A stretch of 64,000 bases of DNA from Rosenbergiella nectarea (GTDB taxonomy: Bacteria > Pseudomonadota > Gammaproteobacteria > Enterobacterales > Enterobacteriaceae). The translations under genes and the position numbers were made by a program. The stretch covers positions 159,564-223,563 of the forward strand of contig NZ_FOGC01000004.1 in the NCBI RefSeq assembly GCF_900111105.1, read 5' to 3'. Below are positions 20,445 to 31,574 of the stretch, piece after piece. The notes beneath the pieces are model-generated. The model was not told the DNA's origin. It saw only the letters and a program-made list of their open reading frames with translations, and made no database searches. Every line of letters begins with the position of its first letter. Within the stretch, counting starts at the first letter, position 1.

Positions 20445-21150
20445 ACAAGTGATGCCAGTTAAATTGGCACAAGCTCTTGCTAATCCATTATTTCCAGCCT
20501 TAGACAGCCAATTACGTGCAGGTCGCCATATCAGTCTGGAAGATCTCGACCAACATGCTTTATTGATGGATTTCGAGCACGAACTCGCCGAATTTTACGG
20601 CCGTTATCATGTAGAGTTAGTCCGCGCACCAGAAGGTTTCTTCTACCTGCGTCCACGTTCGACGACACTGATCGCGCGTTCGGTGCTGTCGGAGTTGGAT
20701 ATGATGGTCGGTAAAATTCTATGTTACCTCTATCTCAGTCCAGAACGCTTAGCCAATGAGGGGATCTTCACCTTTCAAGAGCTGTATGACGAATTGTTGG
20801 GCTTGGCCGATGAGAGCAAATTACTGCGTTTTGTTAACCAACGCTCCACGGGGTCAGACGTTGACAGGGCGAAACTGCTCGATAAAGTACGTTCTTCCTT
20901 AAACCGCTTACGCCGTTTAGGTATGGTGTGGTTTATGGCAAACGACAGCAGTAAATTCAGAATTAAAGAGTCAGTCTTTCGTTTCGGTGCAGAAGTCCGC
21001 AGCGGCGATGATCCCCGCGAGGCGCAACTACGCTTAATACGTGACGGAGAAGCGGTCGAAATCGAAACCGGTTCAGGCCTGACAGATGAAGAAAAAGAGC
21101 GTGCCGACGATGACGCGGCCGAAGGGCAACAAGAAGGTGATGACGCATGA
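20425..21150 (+). CDS. mukE: MukE condensin subunit
   Basis: Dimeric winged-helix partner of MukF in MukBEF. 241 residues from [20 protein letters not shown] (E. coli 234), with the strongly conserved [16 protein letters not shown] and [16 protein letters not shown]. The C-terminal tail is acidic ([18 protein letters not shown]), as in other enterobacteria. An upstream in-frame start at 20398 would lie within mukF and lacks homology. It overlaps mukF by 20 bases and mukB by four. Confidence 0.97.
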   Translation: MSSTNIEQVMPVKLAQALANPLFPALDSQLRAGRHISLEDLDQHALLMDFEHELAEFYGRYHVELVRAPEGFFYLRPRSTTLIARSVLSELDMMVGKILCYLYLSPERLANEGIFTFQELYDELLGLADESKLLRFVNQRSTGSDVDRAKLLDKVRSSLNRLRRLGMVWFMANDSSKFRIKESVFRFGAEVRSGDDPREAQLRLIRDGEAVEIETGSGLTDEEKERADDDAAEGQQEGDDA

Positions 21151-24100
21151 TTGAACGTGGAAAATTTCGTTCGCTTACCCTGATAAACTGGAATGGTTTT
21201 TTTGCCCGGACGTTTGATCTGGATGAATTGGTCACGACCCTATCAGGGGGGAACGGCGCGGGTAAATCGACGACAATGGCGGCCTTTATCACCGCGTTGA
21301 TCCCTGATTTGACCCTATTACACTTTCGTAATACCACCGAAGCCGGTGCGACCACCGGATCACGGGATAAAGGCCTACACGGTAAACTGCGCCCAGGTGT
21401 GTGTTATGCGGCCTTAGATGTCGTCAACTCCCGCGGCCAGCGCTCGTTAGTCGGTGTACGTCTTCAGCAAGTGGCCGGTCGTGATAAAAAAGTCGATATC
21501 AAGTCCTTTAGTATTCACGATATCCCAGAAGATACCTTACCGACGGATCTCTTAACCGAAGTCTTAAACAGTCGTCAGGCCAAGGTGCGCCCGCTGAGTG
21601 AAGTCAAAGAGCGAATGGATGCGCAACAGGTCATGAGCTTTAAATCGTACAGTTCGGTGACCGATTATCACAGCATGATGTTTGATCATGGCATCGTTCC
21701 CCGTCGTTTACGTAGCCAGAGTGACCGCAGCAAATTCTATCGCCTGATTGAAGCCTCACTTTATGGCGGGATCTCGAGTACCATCACTCGTTCACTACGC
21801 GATTATTTATTACCTGAAAACGGTGGTGTGCGTAAGGCTTTCCAAGATATGGAAGGGGCCTTACGAGAAAACAGGATGACGCTCGAAGCGATTCGTGTCA
21901 CCCAAGCCGATCGCAGTCTATTCAAACACCTGATTACCGAAGCAACCCAATATGTTGCCTCGGACTATATGCGTCATGCGAATGATCGCCGTATTAATTT
22001 AGATGGCGCAATTGCGCTACGTCAAGAGTTGCTCACGGGTCGTCATCAGTTGAAGACTGAACAGTTCCGACATGTGGAGATGGCTCGCGAGCTGTCGGAG
22101 CACGTTGGGGCAGAAGGGGACTTGGAGAGCGAATATCAAGCTGCCAGTGATCACCTTACCGTGGTACAGAATGCGGTGCGCCAGCAAGAAAAAATTGAGC
22201 GTTATGAAAACGAGATCGAAGAGCTCTCTTATCGTCTAGAAGAGCAGCAAGAAGTGGTCGCTGAAGCTCAAGAGATCAATGAAGCGCATCAAGCGAACGT
22301 TGAAGCCTCCGAAATCGAAGTGGATGAACTGAAAAGTCAGCTCGCCAACTTCCAACAGGCGCTAGACGTTCAGCAAACGCGTGCTATTCAATATCAGCAG
22401 GCGGTTAACGCGCTGCAGCGCGCCAAAGATCTGTGTCATATCGAGGATTTATCCTCTGAAAACGCCGCAGAATGGCAGGCCCGTTTCCAAGCGCGTGAAG
22501 AGGAAGCAACCAATTTACTGCTTAACTTGGAACAGAAGCTCAGCGTCGCGCAGGCAGCACACAGCCAATTTAATCAAGCATTAGAACTGGTTCAACAAAT
22601 CAGTGGCCCGGTGAATCGTGCCGAAGCCTGGCAAGTTGGACGTGAAGCACTGCGTGAAGCGCAACAACAACGCCACCTAGCGGATCAACTCCCTTCATTG
22701 CGCTCGCGTCTGTCTGAGCTAGAACAGCGGCTTCGCGAGCAGCACGATGCAGAGCGTCTGTTAGCGGAGTTTTGTAAACGGCAGGGCCAACAGTATGAAG
22801 CCGATGTTCTCGAAGACTTACATCGCGAATACGAAGCACGCATCGAACAGCTGAGTGCAGGCGTCGACGAAGCCAGTGAGCAGCGTTTACTCCATCGCCA
22901 GTCGTTGGATCAGATTCGTGAAAAGATCAGCGCTCTGACCAACCGTGCGCCTCATTGGTTAGCGGCACAAGAAATCCTGACACAGTTGAGCGAGCAGACC
23001 GGCCAAGTCTTTACGCAGAGCAGTCAGGTTACAGAATATATGCAGTATCTGCTGGAACGTGAGCGAGAGACCACCGTTGAACGTGATGAGGTGGCCAGCC
23101 GTCGCCGCCAAGTCGAACAGCAAATCGAACGCCTAAGCCAACCGGGTGGCGCGGAAGACAGTCGCTTAAATCACTTAGCTGAAAAGTTCGGTGGTGTACT
23201 GTTATCTGAGATTTATGATGACGTTACCCTAGAAGACGCTCCATACTTCTCGGCGTTATACGGTCCTTCTCGACATGCGATCGTCGTGCCGGAGTTGGCC
23301 CCCGTCCAAGCACTGTTAGCCGATCTTGAAGATTGCCCCGAAGACCTCTATTTAATTGAAGGGGATCCTCAATCTTTCGACGATAGCGTATTCAGTGTCG
23401 AGGAACTGAACAAAGCTGTAGTGGTGAAAATTGCTGATCGTCAGTGGCGTTATTCCCGTTTCCCGAAAATCCCTCTTTTTGGCCGGGCTGCCCGCGAAAA
23501 TCAACTGGAACTGCTCTCGCAAGAGCGTGATGTACTGAGTGAAAAATATGCCACTCTCTCCTTTGATGTGCAGAAGTCACAGCGTCTTCACCAATCCTTT
23601 AGCCGTTTCATCGGGAGTCATCTGGCCATTGCCTTCGAACAGGATCCCGAAGTGCAAATCCGCCAACTGACCTCGCGCCGTACCGATATCGAACGGGCGA
23701 TGGCACAACATGAAGCGAACACTCAACAGCAGCGTCAGCAATTCGAAATGGCCCGAGAAGGGGTGGCATTACTCAACCGTCTCCTGCCACGCGTGAATTT
23801 GCTGTTAGACGAAACCCTATCGGATCGTAGCGAAGAGCTACGTGAGCAGGTTGAGGAGTCGCAAGAAGCGGCACGCTTCTTACATCAGTTTGGGCAAAAG
23901 CTCGCCAAGCTAGAGCCGATGATTAGTGTTTTACAAAGTGATCCCGAACAGCATCAACAATTACAGGACGATTACCGTACCGCTCAGCAACAGCAGCGTG
24001 ATTACCGCCAACAAGCTTTCTCGCTTACCGAAGTGGTTCAGCGTCGTGCGCACTTCAACTATTCTGAAGCGGAAGGAATGGTCGATGGGAATAGCGATTT

Positions 24101-25604
24101 AACCCAAAAATTACGTCAGCAGTTAGAACATGCTGAGGGTGAACGTGCCGAGTTACGTGACCGTTTACGCCAGCACCAGCAGCAATTAACGCAAAGCAGC
24201 CAGCTGCTTGCCTCGCTAAAAAGTTCCTATGACGCGAAGCGCGATATGCTGTCGGAGTTGCAACAAGAGATGCAAGTCTTGGGGGCAAAAGCCGATCCCC
24301 ATGCCGAGTTACAAGCAAAAGAATTACGCGACTCGCTTTATCACCAGTTAAGCCATAACCGCGCCCGCCGTCATCAATTGGAAAAACAATTGACCTTCTG
24401 TGAAGCGGAGATGGAGTCTTTACAAAAACGTTTACGTAAAGTCGAGCGGGATTACAGCCAAAGCCGTAACCAAGTGGTGACCGCGAAAGCGGGCTGGTGT
24501 ACGGTCTTGCGGTTAGTCAAAGAGAATGGCTTGGAAAGACGCTTACATCGTCGTGAACTGGCCTATTTAGGCGGCGATGAACTCCGTTCTATGTCGGATA
24601 AAGCGCTAGGCGCATTACGTTTAGCGGTGGCCGACAATGAGCATCTACGCGACGTTTTACGCTTATCGGAAGATCCACGTTATCCAGAGCGTAAAATTCG
24701 CTTCTTTATTGCCGTTTATCAGCATCTCCGTGAACGGATCCGTCAAGACATTATCCGTACCGATGATCCGATCGAAGCTATCGAACAGATGGAAATCGAG
24801 CTTAACCGCTTAACGGAAGAACTGACTTCCCGCGAACAAACGCTGGCGATCAGTTCACGCAGTGCTGCGAATATTATCCGTAAAACGATTCAACGCGAGC
24901 AAACCCGTATTCGTCAATTAAACCAAGGGTTACAAGCGGTTAAATTCGGTCAGGTCAATAGCGTGCGCTTGAATGTCAATGTGCGAGAGGCCCACTCGAC
25001 ACTACTGGAGACCTTGGCTCAAGATCACGAGCAACATCAAGACCTGTTTAACAGTCAACGGCTTACCTTCTCTGAAGCCTTAGCCAAACTGTACCAACGT
25101 CTTAATCCGCATATCGACATAGGCAGTCGTACTCCACAGGTTATCGGTGAAGAGTTATTGGATTATCGTAACTACTTGGAGATGGAAGTCGAAGTCAATC
25201 GTGGCTCTGATGGCTGGTTACGAGCCGAGAGCGGGGCGCTGTCGACAGGTGAAGCGATCGGTACCGGGATGTCCATTTTGGTCATGGTGGTACAAAGCTG
25301 GGAAGATGAATCGCGTCGTCTCAGAGGGAAAGATATTTCTCCCTGCCGCTTACTGTTTCTGGATGAAGCCGCACGATTGGATGCGCGATCAATCGCCACG
25401 TTATTTGAGCTGTGCGAGCGGCTTGAGATGCAATTAGTCATTGCGGCACCCGAAAATATTAGTCCTGAAAAAGGCACAACCTATAAATTAATGCGTAAAG
25501 TTGTTAATGAGATTGAACATGTGCATGTGGTTGGATTGAAAGGGTTTTCCCCTGAAGTCACCCCCGCTCAGGCAAGCTCTGAATCTCTCGCTGACCAGAA
25601 TTAG
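21147..25604 (+). CDS. mukB: MukB, SMC-like condensin ATPase
   Basis: SMC-like ATPase of MukBEF that extrudes DNA loops and binds topoisomerase IV. 1485 residues (E. coli 1486). The N-terminal head has Walker [16 protein letters not shown] near residue 35; long coiled coils flank a hinge around residues 680-750 ([20 protein letters not shown]); the C-terminal head has signature [15 protein letters not shown] and Walker [14 protein letters not shown]. Last gene of the operon, closed by a strong terminator. Confidence 0.99.
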   Translation: MIERGKFRSLTLINWNGFFARTFDLDELVTTLSGGNGAGKSTTMAAFITALIPDLTLLHFRNTTEAGATTGSRDKGLHGKLRPGVCYAALDVVNSRGQRSLVGVRLQQVAGRDKKVDIKSFSIHDIPEDTLPTDLLTEVLNSRQAKVRPLSEVKERMDAQQVMSFKSYSSVTDYHSMMFDHGIVPRRLRSQSDRSKFYRLIEASLYGGISSTITRSLRDYLLPENGGVRKAFQDMEGALRENRMTLEAIRVTQADRSLFKHLITEATQYVASDYMRHANDRRINLDGAIALRQELLTGRHQLKTEQFRHVEMARELSEHVGAEGDLESEYQAASDHLTVVQNAVRQQEKIERYENEIEELSYRLEEQQEVVAEAQEINEAHQANVEASEIEVDELKSQLANFQQALDVQQTRAIQYQQAVNALQRAKDLCHIEDLSSENAAEWQARFQAREEEATNLLLNLEQKLSVAQAAHSQFNQALELVQQISGPVNRAEAWQVGREALREAQQQRHLADQLPSLRSRLSELEQRLREQHDAERLLAEFCKRQGQQYEADVLEDLHREYEARIEQLSAGVDEASEQRLLHRQSLDQIREKISALTNRAPHWLAAQEILTQLSEQTGQVFTQSSQVTEYMQYLLERERETTVERDEVASRRRQVEQQIERLSQPGGAEDSRLNHLAEKFGGVLLSEIYDDVTLEDAPYFSALYGPSRHAIVVPELAPVQALLADLEDCPEDLYLIEGDPQSFDDSVFSVEELNKAVVVKIADRQWRYSRFPKIPLFGRAARENQLELLSQERDVLSEKYATLSFDVQKSQRLHQSFSRFIGSHLAIAFEQDPEVQIRQLTSRRTDIERAMAQHEANTQQQRQQFEMAREGVALLNRLLPRVNLLLDETLSDRSEELREQVEESQEAARFLHQFGQKLAKLEPMISVLQSDPEQHQQLQDDYRTAQQQQRDYRQQAFSLTEVVQRRAHFNYSEAEGMVDGNSDLTQKLRQQLEHAEGERAELRDRLRQHQQQLTQSSQLLASLKSSYDAKRDMLSELQQEMQVLGAKADPHAELQAKELRDSLYHQLSHNRARRHQLEKQLTFCEAEMESLQKRLRKVERDYSQSRNQVVTAKAGWCTVLRLVKENGLERRLHRRELAYLGGDELRSMSDKALGALRLAVADNEHLRDVLRLSEDPRYPERKIRFFIAVYQHLRERIRQDIIRTDDPIEAIEQMEIELNRLTEELTSREQTLAISSRSAANIIRKTIQREQTRIRQLNQGLQAVKFGQVNSVRLNVNVREAHSTLLETLAQDHEQHQDLFNSQRLTFSEALAKLYQRLNPHIDIGSRTPQVIGEELLDYRNYLEMEVEVNRGSDGWLRAESGALSTGEAIGTGMSILVMVVQSWEDESRRLRGKDISPCRLLFLDEAARLDARSIATLFELCERLEMQLVIAAPENISPEKGTTYKLMRKVVNEIEHVHVVGLKGFSPEVTPAQASSESLADQN

Positions 25605-25635
25605 ATTAACCCAAATTATCAATTATTCCTGATTA

Positions 25636-25668
25636 AACGACATTTGTTTATAACAAATGTCGTTTTTT
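25636..25668 (+). terminator. Intrinsic terminator after mukB
   Basis: A perfect thirteen-base-pair stem (AACGACATTTGTT, loop TAT, AACAAATGTCGTT) runs into six T residues. Confidence 0.92.
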
Positions 25669-25746
25669 CGATTACACTCAAAGGAAGAAAATAATAAAAA
25701 ACATTGAACTTTTTGGTGCGTGTCTAAACAAGGTAAGGAGTCAGGG

Positions 25747-27528
25747 ATGTTTCTAAAGTGTTTTCAACTCAAACCGGTATTGCTAATCGGCGGTATGTCG
25801 TTAGCGATCGGCAGTTCAATGGCCGCGCAAGCCGCCTCTGAACAGGCGAGCTCACCTATTACTCACACTAATACTCCTAGCCAGCGTATTGCTTCTATCT
25901 ATCAAGCGTTACCTTCCGGTGTTTCCCCCTATTACGGTAGTTTGTTAACCTCGATCTATCGTCAGCAGCATCAGCAACCGTTATGGACGGACGAAGCGGC
26001 GATTCACAGCTTCGAGCAACAGCTTTCTGAGGTGGCGTTATCTGGCGTCCAACCCCAGTTTGCTCGCTGGCTCTCGGTGTTAAGCCGTAATGATTTATCG
26101 GGTGAGGCACGCGATGTCGTACTCTCCGATGCGTTATTGGGGTATTTACAATTTGTGAACGCAGCACCTGCGCAAGGAGAAACCTGGTTCTATGGCCCGA
26201 CTGGTTTTCGCTTGACAGCACCCAGTTCAGCACTGGTTGCACGCTGGATACAAGCCGTCAACCACGGTACGACCCAACACTTTATCGATGGCTTAATGCC
26301 TCAGCACCCGCAATATCGTCCGATGCAAAAAGCACTGGTGGTATTATTAGCGGATAACAAACCCTGGCCAAAGACCGATTTAACCCACACTATCCGCCCT
26401 GGCGACAGTGATCCTGCCGTTCCGCAATTGAGACAGTTACTCGTGCGCGCCGGTTGGCTTAGAGAAGCGCAAGCTCAGGCCTCTATTCCCGCATCGACTC
26501 AACCCGATCAAGCGGTCTCGGCGCCACCGCAAACTGTCGCAGCGCCAAGTCAGCAAAGAATGTTATCTCCTGCTCCGGCTTCAACCAGCAACGCGCCAGC
26601 GAGCACGGGGCCAGCTGAAGATATCTATTCCGACGCCATGGTTTCAGCAGTAAAACGATTCCAGCATTGGCAGGGATTAACCGATGACGGGATTATTGGT
26701 TATAAAACCCGTGAATGGTTAACTATTACTCCGCATCAACGTGCGACGTTGCTTGCGTTGAACATGCAACGTTTACGCCTATTACCTGATGATATGCATA
26801 ATGGCATTATGGTGAATATCGCGAACTATTCCCTTAACTATTATGTTGATGGTAAGACTATTCTTTCTTCACGCGTTATCGTGGGTCGTCCGGAAAGGAA
26901 AACCCCCCTGATGCGCAGTGCTTTGAACAGTGTCGTTCTCAACCCAACGTGGACGGTGCCGAATACCCTGATTCGTGAAGATTTGGTACCAAAACTCCGC
27001 AAGGACCCTAGCTATCTGGCCAAGCATAACTTTACCCTCTATTCTGGATGGGGGGCTGACGCTACGGCGGTAAACCCATCGAGCGTCAACTGGCAGACCG
27101 TTTCAGCTTCGGCTTTCCCTTATCGCGTAATGCAATCGCCGGGACCGCAAAACTCCTTGGGACGCTATAAGTTTAATATGCCGAGTTCTGATGCAATCTA
27201 TTTGCACGACACGCCAAACCATGGGTTATTTCAGCAAGACATCCGAGCCATTAGCTCAGGCTGTGTGCGGGTGAATAAAGCGTCGCAATTGGCCGGCTTG
27301 CTCCTAAAAGATGTCGGTTGGGATCAGAGTCGCATTAACGCGACACTGGAGAGTCGCACTACACGACCAATTTCGATTCGCCATCGCATCCCCGTCAATC
27401 TTTATTACTTAACGGCGTGGGTCAGTGAGGACGGACAGGCACAATTCCGTACCGACATCTATAATTATGATCAATTGGCGCGTTCAGGTTGGAGCGCAAT
27501 CAGTAGCGCCGAGAAGTTTTTATTATAG
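25747..27528 (+). CDS. ldtD: L,D-transpeptidase LdtD
   Basis: Periplasmic enzyme that makes 3-3 cross-links in peptidoglycan under envelope stress (formerly ycbB). The start at 25747 has AAGGAG six bases upstream and gives 593 residues (E. coli 615); a GTG at 25720 is less likely. A signal peptide ends near AQAA. A peptidoglycan-binding fold (RQLLVRAGWL and SAVKRFQHWQGLTDDGIIG) is split by a proline/alanine-rich insert around residues 240-300. The YkuD domain has IYLHDTPNHGLF and the catalytic SSGCVRVN with Cys506. A hairpin follows the gene. Confidence 0.96.
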   Translation: MFLKCFQLKPVLLIGGMSLAIGSSMAAQAASEQASSPITHTNTPSQRIASIYQALPSGVSPYYGSLLTSIYRQQHQQPLWTDEAAIHSFEQQLSEVALSGVQPQFARWLSVLSRNDLSGEARDVVLSDALLGYLQFVNAAPAQGETWFYGPTGFRLTAPSSALVARWIQAVNHGTTQHFIDGLMPQHPQYRPMQKALVVLLADNKPWPKTDLTHTIRPGDSDPAVPQLRQLLVRAGWLREAQAQASIPASTQPDQAVSAPPQTVAAPSQQRMLSPAPASTSNAPASTGPAEDIYSDAMVSAVKRFQHWQGLTDDGIIGYKTREWLTITPHQRATLLALNMQRLRLLPDDMHNGIMVNIANYSLNYYVDGKTILSSRVIVGRPERKTPLMRSALNSVVLNPTWTVPNTLIREDLVPKLRKDPSYLAKHNFTLYSGWGADATAVNPSSVNWQTVSASAFPYRVMQSPGPQNSLGRYKFNMPSSDAIYLHDTPNHGLFQQDIRAISSGCVRVNKASQLAGLLLKDVGWDQSRINATLESRTTRPISIRHRIPVNLYYLTAWVSEDGQAQFRTDIYNYDQLARSGWSAISSAEKFLL

Positions 27529-27536
27529 ACTCACCG

Positions 27537-27562
27537 TTCAGCTGGCGAATAAGCCAGCTGAA
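27537..27562 (+). terminator. Hairpin after ldtD
   Basis: TTCAGCTGGC-GAATAA-GCCAGCTGAA is a perfect ten-base-pair stem nine bases after the stop. No T-run follows, so it may protect or attenuate rather than terminate. Confidence 0.5.
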
Positions 27563-27681
27563 TGTATTGCTAAGTGTAAGTAAATTGATCGTTCTCATGT
27601 CTGCGTCTTGACGAAGGGCAACACTCTGGGTATGGTTCATCTGTTGTTTTTTTGTCCTCTTGTCTCGCGGATGTCATGCCC

Positions 27682-28239
27682 ATGGAAAAAATTGATTCAC
27701 ATCGCCGTAAACTGCTTTTACTTGGCTCAGCTGCAGCCGGTCTTTCTTGCCTACCACACTATGCACAAGCCTCTTTATCGACCTCGCGACCCAAAATTTT
27801 GACGTTGAATAACATTAATACCGGTGAGAGTTTACAAGCAGAGTTCTTTAACGGTAAAACCTATAACCCGAGTGAGCTTGCAAGGCTTAATCATTTTTTC
27901 CGTGATTACCGCGCAGATAAAATTCACGCCATAGACCCACACCTCTTTGAACATATCTACCGTCTCCAATTGATGTTGGAAACGCGCAAGCCTATTCAGT
28001 TGGTTTCAGGCTTCCGCAGTATTGCCACCAATAATCATCTACGTGGGAGAAGTGCTCACAGCGGTGTTGCCAAGCACAGCTATCATACCTTAGGTCAGGC
28101 CATGGATTTCCATATCGAAGGCATTGCGCTGAGTAATGTCCGTAAAGCCGCACTGAAAATGAACGCCGGTGGGGTGGGGTATTACCCTAAGAGTAATTTT
28201 GTCCATATCGACACCGGTCCAGTTCGTCATTGGTCCTGA
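27682..28239 (+). CDS. mepK: Murein DD-endopeptidase MepK
   Basis: Zinc-dependent endopeptidase that cleaves peptidoglycan cross-links, preferring 3-3 links (formerly ycbK). 185 residues from [10 protein letters not shown] (E. coli 182). A twin-arginine signal ([13 protein letters not shown]) predicts folded export by Tat. The M15-like zinc motifs are [17 protein letters not shown] and FVHIDTG. An ATG two codons upstream (27676) is also possible. It lies just after ldtD, so enzymes making and cutting 3-3 cross-links are neighbours. Confidence 0.94.
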   Translation: MEKIDSHRRKLLLLGSAAAGLSCLPHYAQASLSTSRPKILTLNNINTGESLQAEFFNGKTYNPSELARLNHFFRDYRADKIHAIDPHLFEHIYRLQLMLETRKPIQLVSGFRSIATNNHLRGRSAHSGVAKHSYHTLGQAMDFHIEGIALSNVRKAALKMNAGGVGYYPKSNFVHIDTGPVRHWS

Positions 28240-28240
28240 T

Positions 28241-28891
28241 ATGAATAACTCGATGAATGCTATAGAGTTTACACTGATCCCCGTCACCGCTTTTGCACAA
28301 AATTGTAGCCTGGTGATCTGTACTGAGACGGGGGGCGCGGCGTTAATTGACCCCGGCGGTGATGCTGAAAAGATCACTGCACTATTACATCAACACGCTA
28401 TCCAGATTGATAAAATTTTACTGACACATGGTCATTTAGATCATGTGGGGGCGGCAAAGGTTTTGGCGAAACAGTTTAACGTCCCACTCATCGGCCCACA
28501 TCGCGATGATCTTTTTCTCTTTGAGAGTTTGCCTCAGCAAAGCGCGATATTTGGTTTTCCCCATTGTGAGGTGTTTTATCCCAATCAATGGTTAGAGGAA
28601 GGCGAGTCCATCAACGTTGGTGCATTGCAATTTAGCATCCTGCATTGTCCAGGTCACACACCTGGGCATATCGTCTTTTATCAAGCGGCGCAGCAATTAT
28701 TATTCTCTGGCGATGTGATTTTCAAAGGCGGAGTGGGGCGCAGTGATTTTCCCCGTGGCAATGGGCAACAATTGATTGCATCGATTGAACAAAAGTTACT
28801 GCCGCTCGGTGATGACGTCACGTTTATTCCAGGCCATGGCCCCCGTTCGACTCTTGGGCATGAACGCTTGACCAATCCTTTTCTGCGCTAA
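28241..28891 (+). CDS. gloC: Type II glyoxalase GloC
   Basis: Metallo-beta-lactamase-fold hydroxyacylglutathione hydrolase acting in methylglyoxal detoxification (formerly ycbL). 216 residues (E. coli 215). The metal motif [11 protein letters not shown], the [13 protein letters not shown] segment, [21 protein letters not shown] and [15 protein letters not shown] place all ligands. It starts one base after the mepK stop, so translation is probably coupled. A second ATG at 28253 is possible. It is notable that methylglyoxal synthase mgsA is missing from its usual place in this window. Confidence 0.95.
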   Translation: MNNSMNAIEFTLIPVTAFAQNCSLVICTETGGAALIDPGGDAEKITALLHQHAIQIDKILLTHGHLDHVGAAKVLAKQFNVPLIGPHRDDLFLFESLPQQSAIFGFPHCEVFYPNQWLEEGESINVGALQFSILHCPGHTPGHIVFYQAAQQLLFSGDVIFKGGVGRSDFPRGNGQQLIASIEQKLLPLGDDVTFIPGHGPRSTLGHERLTNPFLR

Positions 28892-28920
28892 TAAATGCCC
28901 GGTCATTGCCGGGCATTTAT
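28891..28920. terminator. Hairpin between converging gloC and aspC
   Basis: ATAAATGCCCGG-TCATTG-CCGGGCATTTAT is a perfect twelve-base-pair stem shared by two converging genes. Its T-tracts are short on both sides. Confidence 0.7.
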
Positions 28921-28922
28921 CC

Positions 28923-30116
28923 TTATCGCGTCACACTAATAATTGATTCGCAGAGACGTGACATATTTTCCGGTGTCATCCCAGCAATATTGATCCGGCC
29001 TGAGGCAACGGCGTAGATGGCAAACTCGTCACGTAATCGCATCACCTGTTCTTTGGTGAGTCCGCTGTAAGAAAACATCCCATTCTGTTTATTGATAAAC
29101 GAGAAGTCTAGGGTCGCACCTTTATCTTGTAAAGTCTGTACGAACAGCTGACGCATACGCTGAATACGCTGGCGTACCTCTAAAAGCTCTTGCTCCCAAA
29201 TCGCTCTTAGGCTGTCGTCATTCAGAATAGTGGTGACGACGGCTGCGCCATGTGAAGGCGGATTGGAGTAATTTGCGCGGATCACGGCTTTGACTTGGCT
29301 AAACGCATCGTTGCCTGATTGAGGCGTGGTGGTTTTCAGCGTGAAAGCCCCGGTACGTTCGTTGTATAAACCAAAGTTTTTAGAGAAGGAGCTACAAACA
29401 ATAAACTCTTGATGAGATTGCGCGAACAGACGCAGGCCTTGCGCATCCTCATCTAAACCTTGCCCGAGTCCTTGATAGGCAAAGTCGAACAGCGGAAGTA
29501 ACGATTTACTGAGTAATAGTTCAGAAAGTTGCTGCCACTGTTCCAGCGTTGGGTCGATGCCGGTTGGATTATGGCAACATCCATGAAGTAAAACGACATC
29601 GCCAGCTTCCGCGGACTCCAGTGAATTGAGCATTGCCGAGAAGTCTAGAGTATGGCTCTCTGGCTGATAATAATTATAGGTCGCGACTTCTAAGCCACTC
29701 GCGGTAAAAATATTATGATGATTCGGCCAGCTGGGGTTACTGACCCAAATACGTCTCGCTGTGGTATGTTGCGCAAGAAAATCTGCGGCGACACGCAAGG
29801 CGCCCGTTCCGCCAGGGGTCTGTGCGGTATAGAGGCATTGAGTGTCGAGAATAGGGTTGCCTGCGCCAAAAAGTAAGCGTTGGCTGGCCTGAGCATAGTC
29901 GCTATAGCCTTCAATACTGAGATAATTTTTACTTGTTTCGGTTTCGACTAACTGCTGCTCAGCTTTTTTGACACTGACCATCACAGGGGTATGGCCGGTT
30001 TCATCTTTATAGACCCCTATGCCTAAATTAATCTTATTAGTACGAAGATCATTCTTATATAAATCCGCTAACCCTAAGATGGGATCAGCAGGCGCAGCAG
30101 GAATTGATTCAAACAT
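28923..30116 (-). CDS. aspC: Aspartate aminotransferase
   Basis: PLP enzyme interconverting aspartate/2-oxoglutarate and oxaloacetate/glutamate, also acting on aromatic amino acids. 397 residues (E. coli 396). Signatures: [20 protein letters not shown] start, [34 protein letters not shown], the PLP lysine in [15 protein letters not shown], and [15 protein letters not shown]. It sits between gloC and the porin gene, as in E. coli. Confidence 0.97.
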   Translation of the reverse strand: MFESIPAAPADPILGLADLYKNDLRTNKINLGIGVYKDETGHTPVMVSVKKAEQQLVETETSKNYLSIEGYSDYAQASQRLLFGAGNPILDTQCLYTAQTPGGTGALRVAADFLAQHTTARRIWVSNPSWPNHHNIFTASGLEVATYNYYQPESHTLDFSAMLNSLESAEAGDVVLLHGCCHNPTGIDPTLEQWQQLSELLLSKSLLPLFDFAYQGLGQGLDEDAQGLRLFAQSHQEFIVCSSFSKNFGLYNERTGAFTLKTTTPQSGNDAFSQVKAVIRANYSNPPSHGAAVVTTILNDDSLRAIWEQELLEVRQRIQRMRQLFVQTLQDKGATLDFSFINKQNGMFSYSGLTKEQVMRLRDEFAIYAVASGRINIAGMTPENMSRLCESIISVTR

Positions 30117-30250
30117 AATAATATCCGAATTGACGTGTTGTAAATGTTAGGGTAGCGGTATGTCGAGTACTGTACAACGCTTAGTGAAAGAAAATTCTGA
30201 GGATTGTGAAGTGTGAAGTGGCTACCCCTCAAGGTAGTCACTAACAGAAC

Positions 30251-31330
30251 TTAGAATTGGTAGACAAGACCCGTCGCAACGATGTTGTCGTTGTTAATAC
30301 CGAGTTTATTGTTATTACTCAGCTGATTAATACGGTAATCAACATAGGTCGACATATTTTTGTTGAAGTAGTAGCTTGCCCCAACATCGATATATTTCAC
30401 GAGATCAACATCACCAATCCCTTCAACATCCTTCGCTTTTTGCTGGATGAATGCTAAAGATGGGCGTAAACCGAAGCGGAACTGATACTGCGCGACGGCT
30501 TCAAAGTTTTGCGTTTTATTCGCAAAACCAGATTTGGACACCCCGTTGATATCACTGCTGATACGGGTCGCGTTTTGTCCTTCTGCATAGGTAACGGCAA
30601 CATAGACAGGGGCGTTGTCGTATTTCAGACCCACACCCCACACACTGGCGGTGTCGCCACTGCCGTAATCCATATTATGTTGTTTCGTGGTCCGGTTTTG
30701 TTGTTGATAAGCACCTGTAATAGCGAAGCTATACGGCAGTGCGTAACTGGTAGAAAGGCCCCAGCCATCGCCATTCGACCGTAGTGCATCATCGCGGTCG
30801 TTTTTACCTTGATACTGCAGGGCAACATTTAATCCTTCAATTAATCCGAAGAAATTAGCATTACGATAGGTGGCAACACCCGTGGTACGGCCAGTCATAG
30901 AGTCAGAGTAACCAAAGTCACCCCCAAATTCTGGCAGCATATCGGTGTAGCTCAACGCATCATAAGCGATGGCATAGCTGCGGCCGTAATCGATGGCGCC
31001 ATATTGGTCGAAACGAAGACCGGCGAATCCCAAGCGGGTTTTATTACCGTTTTGCGCATCACTCCCTTCACTGTTGTTAGTTTGGATGTTGTATTCCCAT
31101 TGACCGTAACCGGTCATATTCTCATTGATTTGCGTTTCACCTTTGAAACCAAAACGCACATAGGAGAAATCACCATCACTGCCGTTATCACTCGAAAAAT
31201 AGTGTAACCCGACAGCCTTACCATACAAATCTAGCTTGTTACCGTCTTTATTGTAGATTTCTGCAGCCTGCGCTGAAGAGAGGACTAAAAGACTAGGAAC
31301 GAGGAGAGAAAGAATTTTACGCTTCATCAT
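30251..31330 (-). CDS. ompF: OmpF-type general porin
   Basis: Trimeric sixteen-stranded outer-membrane porin for small hydrophilic solutes. 359 residues from [19 protein letters not shown]; the signal peptide ends at AQA, and the mature protein starts [20 protein letters not shown]. The constriction loop has MLPEFGGD, and the last residue is the phenylalanine needed for Bam recognition. GAGGG lies six bases before the ATG-ATG start, in a leader that resembles E. coli ompF. Position between aspC and asnS supports ompF over ompC or phoE; loops are diverged. Confidence 0.92.
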   Translation of the reverse strand: MMKRKILSLLVPSLLVLSSAQAAEIYNKDGNKLDLYGKAVGLHYFSSDNGSDGDFSYVRFGFKGETQINENMTGYGQWEYNIQTNNSEGSDAQNGNKTRLGFAGLRFDQYGAIDYGRSYAIAYDALSYTDMLPEFGGDFGYSDSMTGRTTGVATYRNANFFGLIEGLNVALQYQGKNDRDDALRSNGDGWGLSTSYALPYSFAITGAYQQQNRTTKQHNMDYGSGDTASVWGVGLKYDNAPVYVAVTYAEGQNATRISSDINGVSKSGFANKTQNFEAVAQYQFRFGLRPSLAFIQQKAKDVEGIGDVDLVKYIDVGASYYFNKNMSTYVDYRINQLSNNNKLGINNDNIVATGLVYQF

Positions 31331-31382
31331 TAATACCCTCATTGGCATTATTGTTAATTATTTTTATGTTTTTGAGATCAAA

Positions 31383-31430
31383 AGCCCGGTGCGGGCTCGT
31401 ATTGAATAGCATTTTTAGTAATATTTACAA
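31383..31430 (-). promoter_or_regulatory. Candidate ompF promoter and 5'-end hairpin
   Basis: On the minus strand TTGTAA (31425-31430) and TATTCA (31403-31408) are 16 bases apart. Transcripts from here would begin beside a six-base-pair hairpin AGCCCG-CAC-CGGGCT (31383-31397). OmpR sites are expected upstream but I cannot place them with confidence. Confidence 0.4.
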
Positions 31431-31531
31431 CTGTGTTGAAACAAAAGGAAGATAAACACCACATTTATAGCGGTATCAAAAGGTAACATAATGTGACTTT
31501 TTCTTTTTTGCAATGATCTCTATCAACAGGC

Positions 31532-31555
31532 AAAAAAAATCCGCCGCAGCGGATT
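31532..31555 (-). terminator. Intrinsic terminator after asnS
   Basis: On the minus strand AATCCGC-TGCG-GCGGATT is followed by a run of T residues. Confidence 0.88.
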
Positions 31556-31574
31556 CTTATTAGTGAGTCTTATG

